A stretch of 64,000 nucleotides of DNA from Gaeumannomyces sp. JS-464. Lineage: Eukaryota; Ascomycota; Sordariomycetes; Magnaporthales; Magnaporthaceae. The notes under the pieces were generated by a model. It was not told the DNA's origin. It ran no database searches and saw only the letters and a list, made by a program, of their open reading frames with translations. The DNA lies in the NCBI GenBank assembly GCA_002197995.1, contig NGZR01000001.1, positions 8,618,001 to 8,682,000 of the forward strand, written 5' to 3'. The position numbers and the translations under genes are program-made. This document shows, piece after piece, positions 1 to 11,089 of the stretch (its first letter is position 1; each line of letters begins with the position of its first letter).

Positions 1-813
1 TTGTTTATAATTAACGTAATAGCGTAAATATTCCTTTATGGTTTAGTTCGTTCGTTTTGTTTATTTATTTATTTAAAAATGGTAAACTGTAAATAAAAAA
101 TGTTTTACTTTTAGCAAAGCTGTAAACCTTTTCCAAAATTTGTTTATAAATAGCTTATTTTTATCCGTAATTAAACGCTTTAGCATGCCGTATTCCGTTA
201 TTACATGTTTAATAAAAACGTACGTTAATTCGGTAACGTTACTGCTTTTTTTATACGGTAAAAATAAAGCATATTTAATAAACCTATTTATTATTACTAA
301 TATATTATCGTATTTTACTTTAATTATTAATTTTTTGGATTAAGGAAATTTAATAACGAAATTTATAATAACTTTTTACTATGCTTCGTTCGGTATTAGC
401 AAAAGTTATAACAATTTATACGGTTTGTATTTGTTAGCTTTGTTTTTAGCGCAACTTTTACAATTTCCTATTGCGTTTTATATTTCGGCTTAAATTTTTA
501 CGAACCCGTAATATTATTACAACCGTTTCCACGTTTTTTTTTACGTTTTAATAGCCGTATGCTAACTAGTTATAAATTTGTTAAATTTTTTTAAAGTTTA
601 AACTTTTCCTTATCGGATTATTTTAACAAGTATTTTTTATGCTAAAATTAAAAATCCGTTTAGTTTTTTCGTTAGGATTACTTGTGTTTTTTTAAGTATT
701 ACAACCTAATAGTTCGGTCGACGGTTTAAAGCATTCGCCTGGCCGTTTTTCGACTTTTTCCGGTATTCGATTCGGATATCGTAAATTTTACAAAATTTCG
801 CTTTAGCGAATTT
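1..813. other. AT-rich RIP-mutated DNA, unassigned
   Basis: Very AT-rich sequence with few CpA/TpG and many TpA dinucleotides, the usual result of RIP on repeated DNA. No open frame longer than about 70 codons and no recognisable protein motif. It is probably part of an old transposon whose other copies are not in this window. Confidence 0.6.
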
Positions 814-989
814 TGTAATAAACTTAGCCATTAAATGGTCGCTAATAAGGGTTAAAATAATGTTATTTTAAAAAATAAAAAGGAAAAAAAAGGTTATAAA
901 AAAGGTTATATGGTTTTTATATATATACGAATTAGTTAAAAGTAACTTTTAAACTATTACTTCCGTGCTTAAAGCACGGAACTATAACA
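814..989 (+). repeat. LTR-like repeat, family L2, copy 1
   Basis: A block that begins TGTAATA and ends ATAACA, with a small palindrome (CGTGCTTAAAGCACG) about 20 bases before its end. The same block recurs at 1,697-1,885 and 36,171-36,349. TG...CA ends and a length near 180 bp suggest an LTR. No matching 5-bp target duplication is visible, so it may be a decayed solo LTR. Confidence 0.55.
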
Positions 990-1696
990 TAACCGCCTTT
1001 TTTAAGCTCGCCTTTTTTAATTGTTTTATTCCTTTCCTGTTTTTCGCGCGTTCCGTTAGCATAAGTAGCCCTTTTATTAAAAAGCCTCGTACCGTGCTAA
1101 AAGGTGTTATTAATATGTTCGGCCCCGGGTCGGCTTTTAAATAGGTGCTTGGGTTTTTCGTATTTTAACCCAAACGTTTTTTTTTTATCGGTAGCGACGG
1201 TTTGCTTTTTGGTTACCTTGTGGTTTTTAATTGCTTTGCTTTTTTTCCCTTTTTTATGTTTACTTTTAATTGCTTCGCGTAACTTATTTATCTTTTTTGC
1301 GATTTCGCTTTTGCTAGAAAAATTTTCTCGCTTATTATCGTTTCGATTTTAGCTTTTCGTTTTAACCATTTCCGTTTTTTTCCGCCTTTTTTCCTGGGTG
1401 CTGGTTAATAGTTTTCGTTTTTTGCTTATTGCGGTTACGTTTTCGCTTTATTTCGCCGCCGCTGTCGTTTTGCCTTTTTATGCGATCCCGTTTTTAGCTT
1501 TGGTTTTTTCCGCATTTATCGCGCTTTTATTCCATTACGAACGTTAACTCCCACCCGCACGTTATCCACGATATTTGCTACCGTTACCGCTTTTTTTTCG
1601 CTTTTTAGCGATAATAACGGCGATCCGTTTAAACGCGTAAATTTTTCCGCGCCCGTTTATTATCCGTGTTTAACTTATTATGTTTTTTAATACAAA
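990..1696. other. AT-rich spacer between two L2 repeats
   Basis: About 700 bases of T-rich RIP-mutated sequence between two direct L2 copies. An open frame at 1,104-1,352 is low in complexity and recalls no protein. The layout LTR - 0.7 kb - LTR could be a small non-autonomous element, but the flanks 809-813 and 1,886-1,890 do not match. Confidence 0.4.
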
Positions 1697-1885
1697 TGTA
1701 ATAGGCTAAGCTAATAGGTAGTGGCCAGTAAAAGCCAAAATAATGTTATTTTGCAAAATAAAAAGAAATAGGAAGGAGGAAAGCTAACTTAGTCCCGGAA
1801 GTTGTCCTTAGTTATATATGCATAAAAACGGCTTAAAAGTAACCTTTAAACCTTTTACCCGTGCTTTTAGCACGGAACCATAACA
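1697..1885 (+). repeat. LTR-like repeat, family L2, copy 2
   Basis: Second direct copy of the L2 block: TGTAATA start, terminal palindrome around GTGCTTTTAGCAC, and an ATAACA end. It is more diverged in the middle than the copies at 814 and 36,171. Confidence 0.5.
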
Positions 1886-2048
1886 TAGCTTTTTCTTCCG
1901 GGTGTAAAAAACGTCCCGAATTATTGTTTTTAATTAGCGGATGCCTTTCCGAATGCGCAGTGGCTAACTGTAGTTCTTATATCGCAAGCTATTAATTCCA
2001 ACTTATTTAACTGGCTGCTTTATTAATCGTTGCCGCGTCGGAAGGCTG

Positions 2049-2275
2049 TCGGTTTTGCTTGTCCTGGCTGGCTGCCTAATAGCAGCTGCCGCGTTAAAAA
2101 GTTATCCGTTTTGCCTTATTTGGCTGGCTGTTTGCTGGTTACCGTCGTTACGACGGGTTATTAATCCCGTTTTGCTTAGCTGGCCGCTTGCTGGTCGCCG
2201 TCGTTTTAAAAGGCTATTAGTCCCGCTTTGTTTGGCTGGCTGCTTGCTGGTCGCTACCGTTTTGGCTGGGTTTTT
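2049..2275 (+). repeat. Imperfect tandem repeat, about 57-61 bp, four units
   Basis: The string CCGTTTTGC followed by a TTGGCTGGCTG-like segment and GCTGGTCGCCGTCG recurs with starts near 2,049, 2,106, 2,167 and 2,223. Units differ by small indels and transitions. An 85-codon open frame (2,055-2,312) crosses it only because the repeat has an open frame. Confidence 0.7.
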
Positions 2276-3959
2276 TTGGAGTGCGTTTGCCGTTTTTATC
2301 GAATTGTTATAACTTTAGGTTATGTTTAGTTTTTCTTTTTCGCGCTTTCCACGGGTTTTTATTTCGGTTCCGCGTTTTTTAAAAAAAGTTTCCCACTTTG
2401 CGCTTTTTTTTTCTTTTATTTATACGATACCGCATTTCATTTCCGGCCGTGGTATTTTTAAGCTTCGATAACCCCACGCCCGTTTTTTTTTTGCTTTGCG
2501 CCCGTTTTTTAATCGTCGCGATTTTAGCTTTTTTTGCTTTTTTAAGCCGCTTTTCCTCCGTTTTTGCTTATTTTCGGCTTTACTTCGTCGTTGTTATAGC
2601 TATTATTGCTTTTAATTTCGGTGGTAGTAATTTTCCGGGTTGTTAGCTTAACGGGCTAAACCTTTTTAATACGGTAAGTTTGCTTCGCTTTTGTTATATT
2701 ACCGTTATTAACCCGCTTTTACCTTAGCACCGCCGTAATAAAAAGGATTTTAATCGCTATCGCGTGGCCGATATAAACGAAATTTTTAAAAATTCGAATA
2801 ACGAGGGGTACGCGGCTCCCTTTTATATCGAATTCGAATGCGATAATTGCTTATCGAAAGTTAAAACCACGGGTTAAACGGCTTATAATAAACACCGTTT
2901 TAATTAGGCTTATAATAAATGCCGTCGCGGTAAAAGTAAAGTTTGCGTTATTTCGAATAAAGCTTATGCCTCGTTATTAAGTTTGCGCCGCGCTCGTCGC
3001 GATTTACTTGCGTTTACCGAAAGCGACGCGCATTATTAGTATAAGGGAGTTACTTTCGGTAAAAGCAAACGCTTCGTTTTAACCCGGGAGTTTTTTTTCG
3101 CTTATTAATATTAGCAACGCGAATTAAATTAAACTAACTAAGCTTAGGCTTAATAATAGGCCTAGCAAATTTCGGCTTCGGGTTAAAACCTCGTTTTGCC
3201 GATTTCGTTCGGAATTCCTTTTCGTCGCGGATTTAATAATTAGCAGGTTTAAAACTACCTTATCCGTAATTTTCAATTTATTTACGTAAGTTACGCTTTC
3301 GGCTTTCGCTTTCGTAATGCGCGTTTTAAAACTAATTTTAAGCTAGCGTGTTAACGAAACGGCCGCGCGTTGTTAAAAGGCGCAAACAAACCGATTATTT
3401 ATTACGGTCGATTCGCTTGTCGAATTTATTTGCGATATTAATACGCGTCCCGCGCTTTTTAACCGTCGTTTTGTTTTGCTAGCCGCGGCGCGCTACGCGC
3501 TTTTTGCTAACCGTAATAACGTAATGCCCGCGTTTCGAAGCCGTGGTTATTTATTATCCTTTTTAAATAACGTTTTTTAAACCCGCGATGCTTATTCGCG
3601 TTATAACTACCTTATTAACGAGCAGCTACGTCGCGAAAGTGCTATTATCGTTATTAACTTAATTTACGCCGGCAATGCGGGTTCGGGTAATAAAAAGGGC
3701 GATTTTTACGATACTCGTTTTTCCCGCCGTTAAAAGCGTAACTTAATTCCGCGTTATTATAATAGCGCTTAGGATTTTGCTTTTTATTTTACCGTAACGG
3801 GCCGGCGTGCCTTTTTTTAATTAAAGCCGGCGCGTTTTTTTTCCTTTTAGTTTATTTGGCGTTTAAGCCCCGCGCTTTCGTGTTTATTAAATATTAGTGC
3901 GGGTTAGCCCGCTTTTGTAAATTTTCCCGGTATTAGCGCGTTACGCTTTCGTTTTTTGT
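2276..3959 (+). pseudogene. RIP-decayed reading frame with CxxC cluster and Q-rich tract
   Basis: No intact gene. From about 2,760 to at least 3,200 a plus-strand frame reads as protein if TAA/TAG are taken as mutated CAA/CAG. It has a CDNC pair, then a CRRGKSKVC segment, a basic SLLSLRRARRDLLAF helix, and then a run in which most glutamine positions are stops. The CxxC...C...C layout resembles cysteine clusters of fungal transposon-linked DNA-binding ORFs and the antisense ORF of the Copia family in this window. The Gypsy relic next to it (3,960-9,537) is on the other strand, so this frame could be an antisense ORF of that element or a separate element. Sequence up to 3,959 is equally mutated and not identified. 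Confidence 0.4.
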
Positions 3960-4945
3960 TTTTTTATTATATAATATGGTTTCGTTAATTTTTTGGCGGT
4001 TTTTTTTTGCGCTTTTTACGGCTTTTATTGCTTTTTAAATTTGGGCCGTTGTTTTTTTAAACGTTTTTTTATTAAGTTTTAAATTCTTTTAACGCCGTCG
4101 TTTTAACGAAGAACTTTAACAAGTACCACCCCATTTTATCGTAGCCGGTTTATTTTACTAACGCTTGTTTTTTCTTTTTGCTTTTAGTATTTTTAATAGC
4201 TAGGATTTTTTTTACCAGAAATTTTTTTTAAAATTCCTTATTTTTAGGTAATAGTATTAGTATTAAGCCGGGTTATATATTTATATTTATTTGGCTTAAA
4301 AGCGGGTCGTTTATTGCACGTTATATTAATTTTATATGGAAATTAGGATAAATGTTTTTCGGTACGTTTAATATAACGTTTAATAGGTTAAATACCGCTA
4401 TTATTTCGAATTTGTCCGCTATTTAATTTAATTTTTTGCTAAGTTTATTTGTTTTTATATTATAAAATAAAAGCTAAACCTTATCGCTTATTTTAAACTT
4501 TTTTATTAAACGTTAAAATTTATTCGCGTTGGTTTTTTATTATTATTAAGCAAACGTTATTATAACCGTAGTTATTTTTAACCTTTTTTTTTAAATGTGT
4601 TAAAAATGCGGTTGTTTGTTTTTTTTCGCTTATTATTAATGCTTTCGTTATATACGGGCTTTTTAGTAAAAGGTTAATATCGAACCCAAATAGTAAACGG
4701 TTTAAATTAAACCTTATTATAATAAAATTTCGGTTATTTAATACTAATTAACACGCGTTTAAATAAAAAGCCCAATTTTTTTAAAAAAAAATAATAAAAT
4801 AACGCAAATAATATTACACTTTTTAATTTATTCGCTTTATACTTTATTTATTTATAAGTAAAAAGCTATTAATAAAAGTTAATTAATACCGATTTAAAAG
4901 TAAAATTTTATTTAAAAGTTTTTAACTTAACGTAATTTATTAATA

Positions 4946-6772
4946 AGTGGGCCACATTAGTTAATGGGCTACGACACGCGACCACGCGACACTTTTTCTT
5001 TCGCAACCAATTCCTTCGCCCACAACAATGTTAATGGGAAACGACGAAAGCCGGGTAATGCTTACCCTTTAAGCTTTACAATCCAACCCAAAACTAAGCA
5101 TACGGGAAGCTGCAAAATTTACTCGGTCGCGAAAATAACTTTAACGCGTCAAAAGCGGGGCCTACCTGCTCGACGCGACATTATACCCGGATTACGAAAA
5201 TTAACGGAATCCGAAAAAGAGGCGCTTATTAAATACATATTCGAACTGGATTTTCGCGCATTCCCTCCTCGGCATTTTAATGTTAAAAATATGGCCAACC
5301 AACTGCTCGCCGAACGCGACGCGGGTACCGTCGGTAAGCGCTAAGTTAAAAGGTTCGTTAAACGCCGCCCGGAGCTCGGCACGCGCTGGATTTAAAAGTA
5401 CGATTACTAAAAAGCTAAATGCGAAAATCCCAAGCTCGTTTTTGCCTAATTCGACCTTATGCGAAATACTATGGCCAAATATAGCATCTTGGATAACGAC
5501 ATTTATAACTTCGATAAAACCGGCTTTTTATAAGTATAATCGCCGCCGTTATAATTATTACAATATCGAAAGGCCGTAGTAAAACAAAGCTGGTTTAACT
5601 TGGCAACCGGGAATAGGTTACAATTATTTAAAGGGTTAACAATTGCGGTTAAGTAATCCCCCCTTTTATTATCGTTAAAAGGCAGTATTATTTGGCTAAT
5701 TAGTATTCGAAAACCGACTTTTCACGCGATTAGGTTATTGCAACGAGTTTTAACAAGTGGATTACGAACGAGCTCGGCTTAAAATGGATTTAGCATTTCG
5801 ATAAACACATAGTATCGCGCGTAAGTGGCCCTTATCGTTTATTAATGCTAAACGGCCATAAAAGCCACCACTCGACGGATTTTAAACTTTATTGTTAAAA
5901 ACATAACATTATTACGTTTTGCATACCTCCGCATTCGTTTTACTTTTTTTAACCGCTTAACGTTAAATGTTTTAACCCGTTAAAAAAAGCGTACGGTTAA
6001 TAAATCGAAAACCTAATAAGGTTATACGTTAACCACGTAATTAAGGTCGAGTTTTTTTCGGCGTTTAAAACGGCATTTTTTACCTTTATAACCGAAGGAA
6101 ACATTTGGGAAAGCTTTCGAAAGGTTAGCTTTGCTTTATTCGATTCGAATTCGGTTTTAAAAAAGCTAAATATAAGGTTACGAACTTTAACTCCCCCGAA
6201 AAAGCTTTTAAACAACGCCGAACTTTAAACCTTTAAAACGTTTTAAACAGTTAAAAACGCAATTTCGCAATTTGAACATATTAAAGCTCGGATTTCCAAT
6301 TACCGGAGTAGCTTTCCGTTACCCATGCTATCGGCTGTAAACTAATTAACGAAAAGGGTTAAAGCAATTATGCATCGGGTTAACCTTTTGAAAAAAAAGT
6401 GTTTTAAGTTACGAAAAGCGAATAAAGCGCTAAATAAACGCCGAAGGGCTAAAAAAACACGTGTTTAATAAAAAGGGTTACATATTATCGAAAAGGTACG
6501 AAATGCTTTAAACTAGGAAAAGTTAAATGGATAGTTATAGCAAGAAATGCGCGATTATAGGGGTTAAAAAAGGAGGGCGACGATAACTCGTTAGCGATAT
6601 AGCACTTGCGGCAAAACCGGACATAATGCGCGCACTTGCCAAAAAGAAGTAAAAACGTTCGATATATACAGTTTCGAATAGTTTAAATGGATTCCTAGCG
6701 TTGTTAAGTTGGCATGCGCGTCGATTAATTAAAGGTCGGGGTGTTATAGCCTATTAACTAATGTGGCCCACT
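4946..6772 (+). mobile_element. Fot1/pogo-type DNA transposon, copy 1
   Basis: An 1,827-bp element bounded by about 27-bp inverted repeats (left end AGTGGGCCACATTAGTTAAT, right end its complement with one mismatch further in). It is flanked on both sides by TA, the target duplication of Tc1/mariner/pogo elements. It lies inside the integrase region of Gypsy copy A. The interior encodes a degraded transposase of the pogo (CENP-B-like helix-turn-helix plus DDE) type. Confidence 0.88.
4964..5930 (+). pseudogene. Pogo/Fot1-type transposase, RIP-inactivated
   Basis: Remains of the transposase of the surrounding element. The first part stays open at 4,964-5,344 and gives a helix-turn-helix region (TESEKEALIKYIFELDFRAF, then NVKNMANQLLAERDAGTVGK), typical of pogo/Fot1 DNA-binding domains. 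The DDE domain begins near 5,450 after a frame change. The first catalytic segment at about 5,504-5,530 reads YNFDKTGF where the family has YNFDETGF. That change is a TpG to TpA mutation, as RIP makes. The frame is later closed by many TAA/TAG. The second copy (36,906-38,767) keeps FDETGF but is otherwise also broken. Function: cut-and-paste transposition; certainly inactive here. Confidence 0.8.
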
Positions 6773-9537
6773 TACTAATAAACCACGTTATTAAATATTT
6801 TGGATTTTTTTTATTTATCGGTAGTTTTATTATAAAATTAATGGAAATAGTTTTTTAATATTAATTTAATACGAGTAAAAGGCGTAAAAAGCTTTGTTTT
6901 ACTAACTTTAATAGTCGGGATTTCCGGTATACGTTATAATTGCGTATAAAGCGCGTTATATCCCGTGTTATCTTTTTTTAATAGTAATCCCGGCAAAGTA
7001 TTTTAAACGTGTTATTTTTGCTTACGTATCCCACGATTAGCAAAACGTGCTTTTTTATATTATAATGGTTATTAATTTTTACGCTAGTAATTATAAGCGT
7101 TTTTTATATTGCAAAGCTTTTTACGCATTAATAAAGCAATTTATAATTATACTTTTATATTAGCGGCGGAAAAGAACTTTTATACGTTTATTATTACCGC
7201 GTTAAGTTTCGCTAAATAGCTATAGTTTAAACGTAACGCTTTTTTTTAAAATTCCGTAATATTTGTTTCGCGAAAAGCTATATGCCTTTTGGTAAAATAC
7301 CGAATTTAAAACGAACGTTTATCGCTTTTAACGTTATATTTTTTAAAGTTCGTATTAAAGCTAAAGTTATCGCGAGGTAAAATTAAACAAAGCATTATCG
7401 TTTACGGGGTTTTATCGATTCGTTTTGCTTTTTTCGCGATAAAGCGTCCGGGAAAGTGGCATGCTTTCCCGGCTTATATTACAATTTATAATCGAATTTA
7501 AAAAGGTTTTTACTTAACGCATTTATCGTTCGGAAATTTCTTATAATTTGGAAAAATATTTTAAAGTTTTATAATTTGTTTAAATTAAAAATGGCTTTCG
7601 CATATTGCGGAGTTTTAATTTTTATATTTTAATATAAACGATTACGGTTAGCAATTTTTTATCGTGGATAATATAATTCCGTTAGCTGCTTTTTAGCTTA
7701 GCTAAATAGAACGCGAAGTAAGCGTTAAATCCCATTTTTACCTAGTTGGGAAAAGCAATTTCCAAATGCGCGTTTAAGCAATTTATTTTAACTTTTATAT
7801 TTAAATTGGGATTTTTATTACGCTAATACTAAAGCTTGCATAAAAGCTAGTTTAAGCTTTTCGAATGCCGTATCGATTATTTAATCCAATTAAACGGAAT
7901 TCCTTTTTTTATTAGCGCTATTAATAATGCAGTTAAGTTAAAATATTTATCGATAAAATTTCGGTAAAAGTTGGCGAATTTTAAAAAGCCCCGAAAACTT
8001 TTAAATTTTTTGGGCGCTTTCCACTTTTAAATAGCGCGGACCTTTTCCGGGTTCGTTTAAATTCCTTTATTTGTTTATAATAATAAAACCGAGGTATTTA
8101 ACTTTTTATATCGCGAAATCGCTTTTTTCCAAATTTAAATTTAACCTGGTTTTTACGTAGCTTTTAAAAAACTTCCCGGATTTTGCTTATATAGTTTTAC
8201 GCGACCCCGAAAAAAAAATTAATACGTTATCCAAATATGTTAATACGTAATTGTTTAAAATATTTCCTAATACGCTATTAATATAGCGTTAAAGGTAATT
8301 AAAGCGTTTGCTAACCCGAATAAGCATATTAGCTATTCGAATAAGCCGAACCGTATGCGAAAAACTATTAAATGTTCGTTTTTTTTTGCTATTTGTATTT
8401 TGTAAAATGCGGTTTAAACGTTAACTTTAGTAAACCATTTCGTTTTGGTTAAAAAACGGAGCGTTTTTTTTTTAATTAAAAGTAAATACCGATTTTGCAG
8501 CGTAATCGCGTTAAATGCTTTATAATTCACGTATAAACGCTAATTACTTATCGGCTTTTTTACTATTAGCATTAGCGTTACCGCCGGTAAAAAACTGGTT
8601 TAAATCCACTTTTTATTTATTAAATTTGTAATTTATTAGCGTAATTTTAAAAGTTAGTTTTAAAGCATACTATAAAGTCGGCTTTAAAATAATTCCGGTT
8701 TATTTCCGTTATTATTTGTTTTTAACCGAATATAATGGTTTAAATTTCCTCGATGTAAAAGCAAAACTAATATTTTGCTTTTATCGAAAAAATTCGCGAA
8801 ATTCCGCAATTTCGAAAGTAGTTTAAACGTGGTTAATTTTTATTCCGTAATTATTATTATCGTTTATAAAATTCGTGTTATTTTTCTTAATAACGTAACG
8901 GTAAACTCGTAATTTTAAGCTAGGTTTTAACGCTATTTTTAATATATTGCCGCGAAAATATTGCCAATTACTAATGCTGGTTATTTACCGCTTTTTAATC
9001 GGGTATGTAATTTTTAAACCATTATATTTCGTATTGCCTTTATTTAAAAAAAGCTACCCGCCGCGTTTAATTTTACGCGATTATGCTTTATTTATAGTAA
9101 TTTTAAAATAACATTTTTAAGCATTTTTAAAATAATGTAAAATAAAGTAAAAAATACCTACCCGTTTAAGTTTATCTCGCATTTAGCAATTTAGCTAATT
9201 GCTAACAGTATGCGTTTTAAAATTGTGCTAAACCGGCGCGGTGTTTAAAGTTATAAACGCTTAACCCCGATTTTTGCCGCGAAATTTTCGCTTATCGCCG
9301 TATAATATTCGCAATTAAAATCCATTTATACGTTTACGAATTTAGCGGAATCGAGTAATGCTAATATTAAAAATAAAGGGCTATTTATATTGCGTTTAAT
9401 TTTTTTTAGCTCGTTTTTCCACTTTTTAATATGTAATTTCCCGGTTGTTAATTTATTCCGTTATTACAACGCTTTTTTTTAATTAAAGCTCGTATTAAAA
9501 GCTACTCGTTTTTCGTATTAATACCCGCCGTCGTTAC

Positions 9538-9773
9538 TGTTAATAGGAGTGGTACTTTTATAAGCACGGAAATCTCCTAAAAAGAAAGAATAAAAATTTA
9601 TAAATTTGGAACTGGTGTTTATAGTAATGCATATTTATATAGGAATTTAATTACAAAAAGGGGATTACAAAATCCCCTTTTATAAGCTCGTAAAAGCGCA
9701 CGGCCCGTAAGCCTGCGGCTTTACGAGGCGTGGGCCTTTTTTGGATGCACGCGTTAAATTACGTGGATTAATA
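9538..9773 (-). repeat. Copia LTR, 3' LTR of element 1
   Basis: 236 bp, read on the plus strand from TGTTAATAGGAGTGG to GGATTAATA (ACA in other copies). The same LTR occurs at 16,909, 18,862, 20,069, 27,417, 39,142 and 40,880. It ends the element downstream of its RNase H, so it is the 3' LTR. Confidence 0.88.
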
Positions 9774-10265
9774 CTAGCAATTTTTTCTTTAAACGCGTGC
9801 ATCGGTAAATGCTCGTTTTCCAAATCCCGGGATTTTACAATACTAATAACAAAGGAATCCGGATTTAATAACCTGTTTTAAAAACAAAGGAAAAAAAGGC
9901 AAAAGGATTGTGCTAAATATCGGTAAAAATTGTAAATAAGGATTGTAAATAGGAATAATAAAAAGTAAAGCAATGTTTGGTTAAGCGCTCGTAGGATTAG
10001 GTAATGCCGGATTAAGTGCGCACAATAGCAGTAAATAAACTTAATAAAAATTTATTAAGCCGTATGCGTACTAATCGGTGTAATAGGAAAAAGCAAATCG
10101 GAAGGATAACTTAAAAGGCTTGGGATATTTTAAAAGCCGTAAGCTTTAATCGTTATAATTTGGAACTTAATCCTTATAATTACAAATATCGATATTCCCG
10201 CTGCTTGCTTACCTGCTTGCCGATTTCTGCTTTACTGTTTTGCTGCTCGACTAATTACCGCGATA

Positions 10266-11048
10266 ATGTCCATTCGCTTTAAAAAAGCTAGTAAGGGCAA
10301 ATCCGTTAAAAAAGGTTAAATTGGCGTTAAAACGGTCCCAAATAGTGGCGTTAAAAAAACTCGTGCCAAAAAGGGAAAAGGCAAATCCCTTGCTCGCCCG
10401 CGTTTTGCAAAAAGCAAACAAAGATCGTTTTTATGCCTAAATTGCTTTAACTTTCTTTTAGCCGGCAAGTTTAATAAAATTAGGTGCTTTAATACCGAAC
10501 CGGTCGGTAACCGTTGCTGGTTTTATGCTTTTAGTTATTCGTGCCAGCCGGTATAAGTAATTTTTTAAGCTTTAATTTGCTAATTTTTTGCGCTAACGAC
10601 CGGTAATCCTAAAATCGCAATAGTTTTAACCAAAAAGTTTATAACTAAATATTTCCGCGAAACTATTATTAATAAAATATAATAGCTAATCCTTTATTTA
10701 GTTGCTTTAATGCTTTATTAACCGTGTTTTAACTGTTTTTAGGATTTCGCGAAATGGCGCACTATTACCAAATGCATAATCCTTTTTAAAAAGGAGGAAT
10801 AAACCGGTAAAATTAACGCTAATTTTATTAAAATAAGTGCTGCTAAGCGGAAAGCGGCGAGCCGCGTTACCGCTTAGCGTATATTCGATGCAGCGTTTTT
10901 AAAAGCAAAAGACAGCCTGTTTGGAGCTCCTAACGATAACGAGGATAAGGACGAAAAGATGGCCGAAAAGGGAAAAAAAGATAAAGGTGCTAGTAATGTC
11001 GATAAATAAGTTGGTAATATGTCCGGCAATGGTAAAGGTTTTTCCTAA
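10266..11048 (+). pseudogene. Antisense ORF of the Copia family with cysteine cluster (copy in element 1)
   Basis: An ATG at 10,266 opens a frame that runs 260 codons to a TAA at 11,046-11,048 without any indel. It is broken by eleven in-frame stops, all TAA or TAG and none TGA, which is what RIP makes of CAA/CAG. It lies on the strand opposite to gag-pol of its element, between RNase H and the 3' LTR. The N-terminus is lysine-rich (RFKKASKGK). A cysteine cluster follows at residues 57-93: C57-x2-C60-x13-C74-x9-C84, a Tyr at 87 where a Cys (TGT to TAT) is likely, and C93. The C-terminal third is charged and rich in Lys, Asp and Glu (EDKDEKMAEKGKKDK). I do not recognise the family. The cluster suggests zinc and perhaps nucleic-acid binding, by inference only. 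Diverged copies lie in elements 2 and 3. Confidence 0.7.
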
Positions 11049-11089
11049 AGCTTAAAATAGTTGTTCGTGGGATCGTTTTCCGGTTGTTT

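Larger units (their letters stand above)
3960..9537 (-). mobile_element. Gypsy-type LTR retrotransposon relic (copy A), interrupted by a pogo element
   Basis: Minus-strand pol remains in Gypsy order. Reverse transcriptase comes first (about 8,600-7,900), with an LNAITLQNRY-like motif near 8,500 and the catalytic box YLDN at 8,226-8,237, where YLDD is expected. Integrase follows: the zinc-binding domain lies near 7,200-6,800 (a TRDITRFIRNY-like segment near 6,940). The catalytic core is interrupted by the DNA transposon at 4,946-6,772, and the C-terminal part (FKVGDKVWL, then a GWYLLKF chromodomain-like segment) lies at about 4,480-4,080. Every frame is broken by RIP-type stops. No LTRs were identified. 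A second copy of the RT part lies at 19,097-20,068 and 27,653-28,155. Confidence 0.75.

Noticed and set aside
814..1885. Complete small LTR element (TRIM-like) formed by two L2 repeats
   Set aside because: The outer flanks do not match as a target duplication and no primer-binding or purine tract is visible, so I list only two LTR-like repeats.
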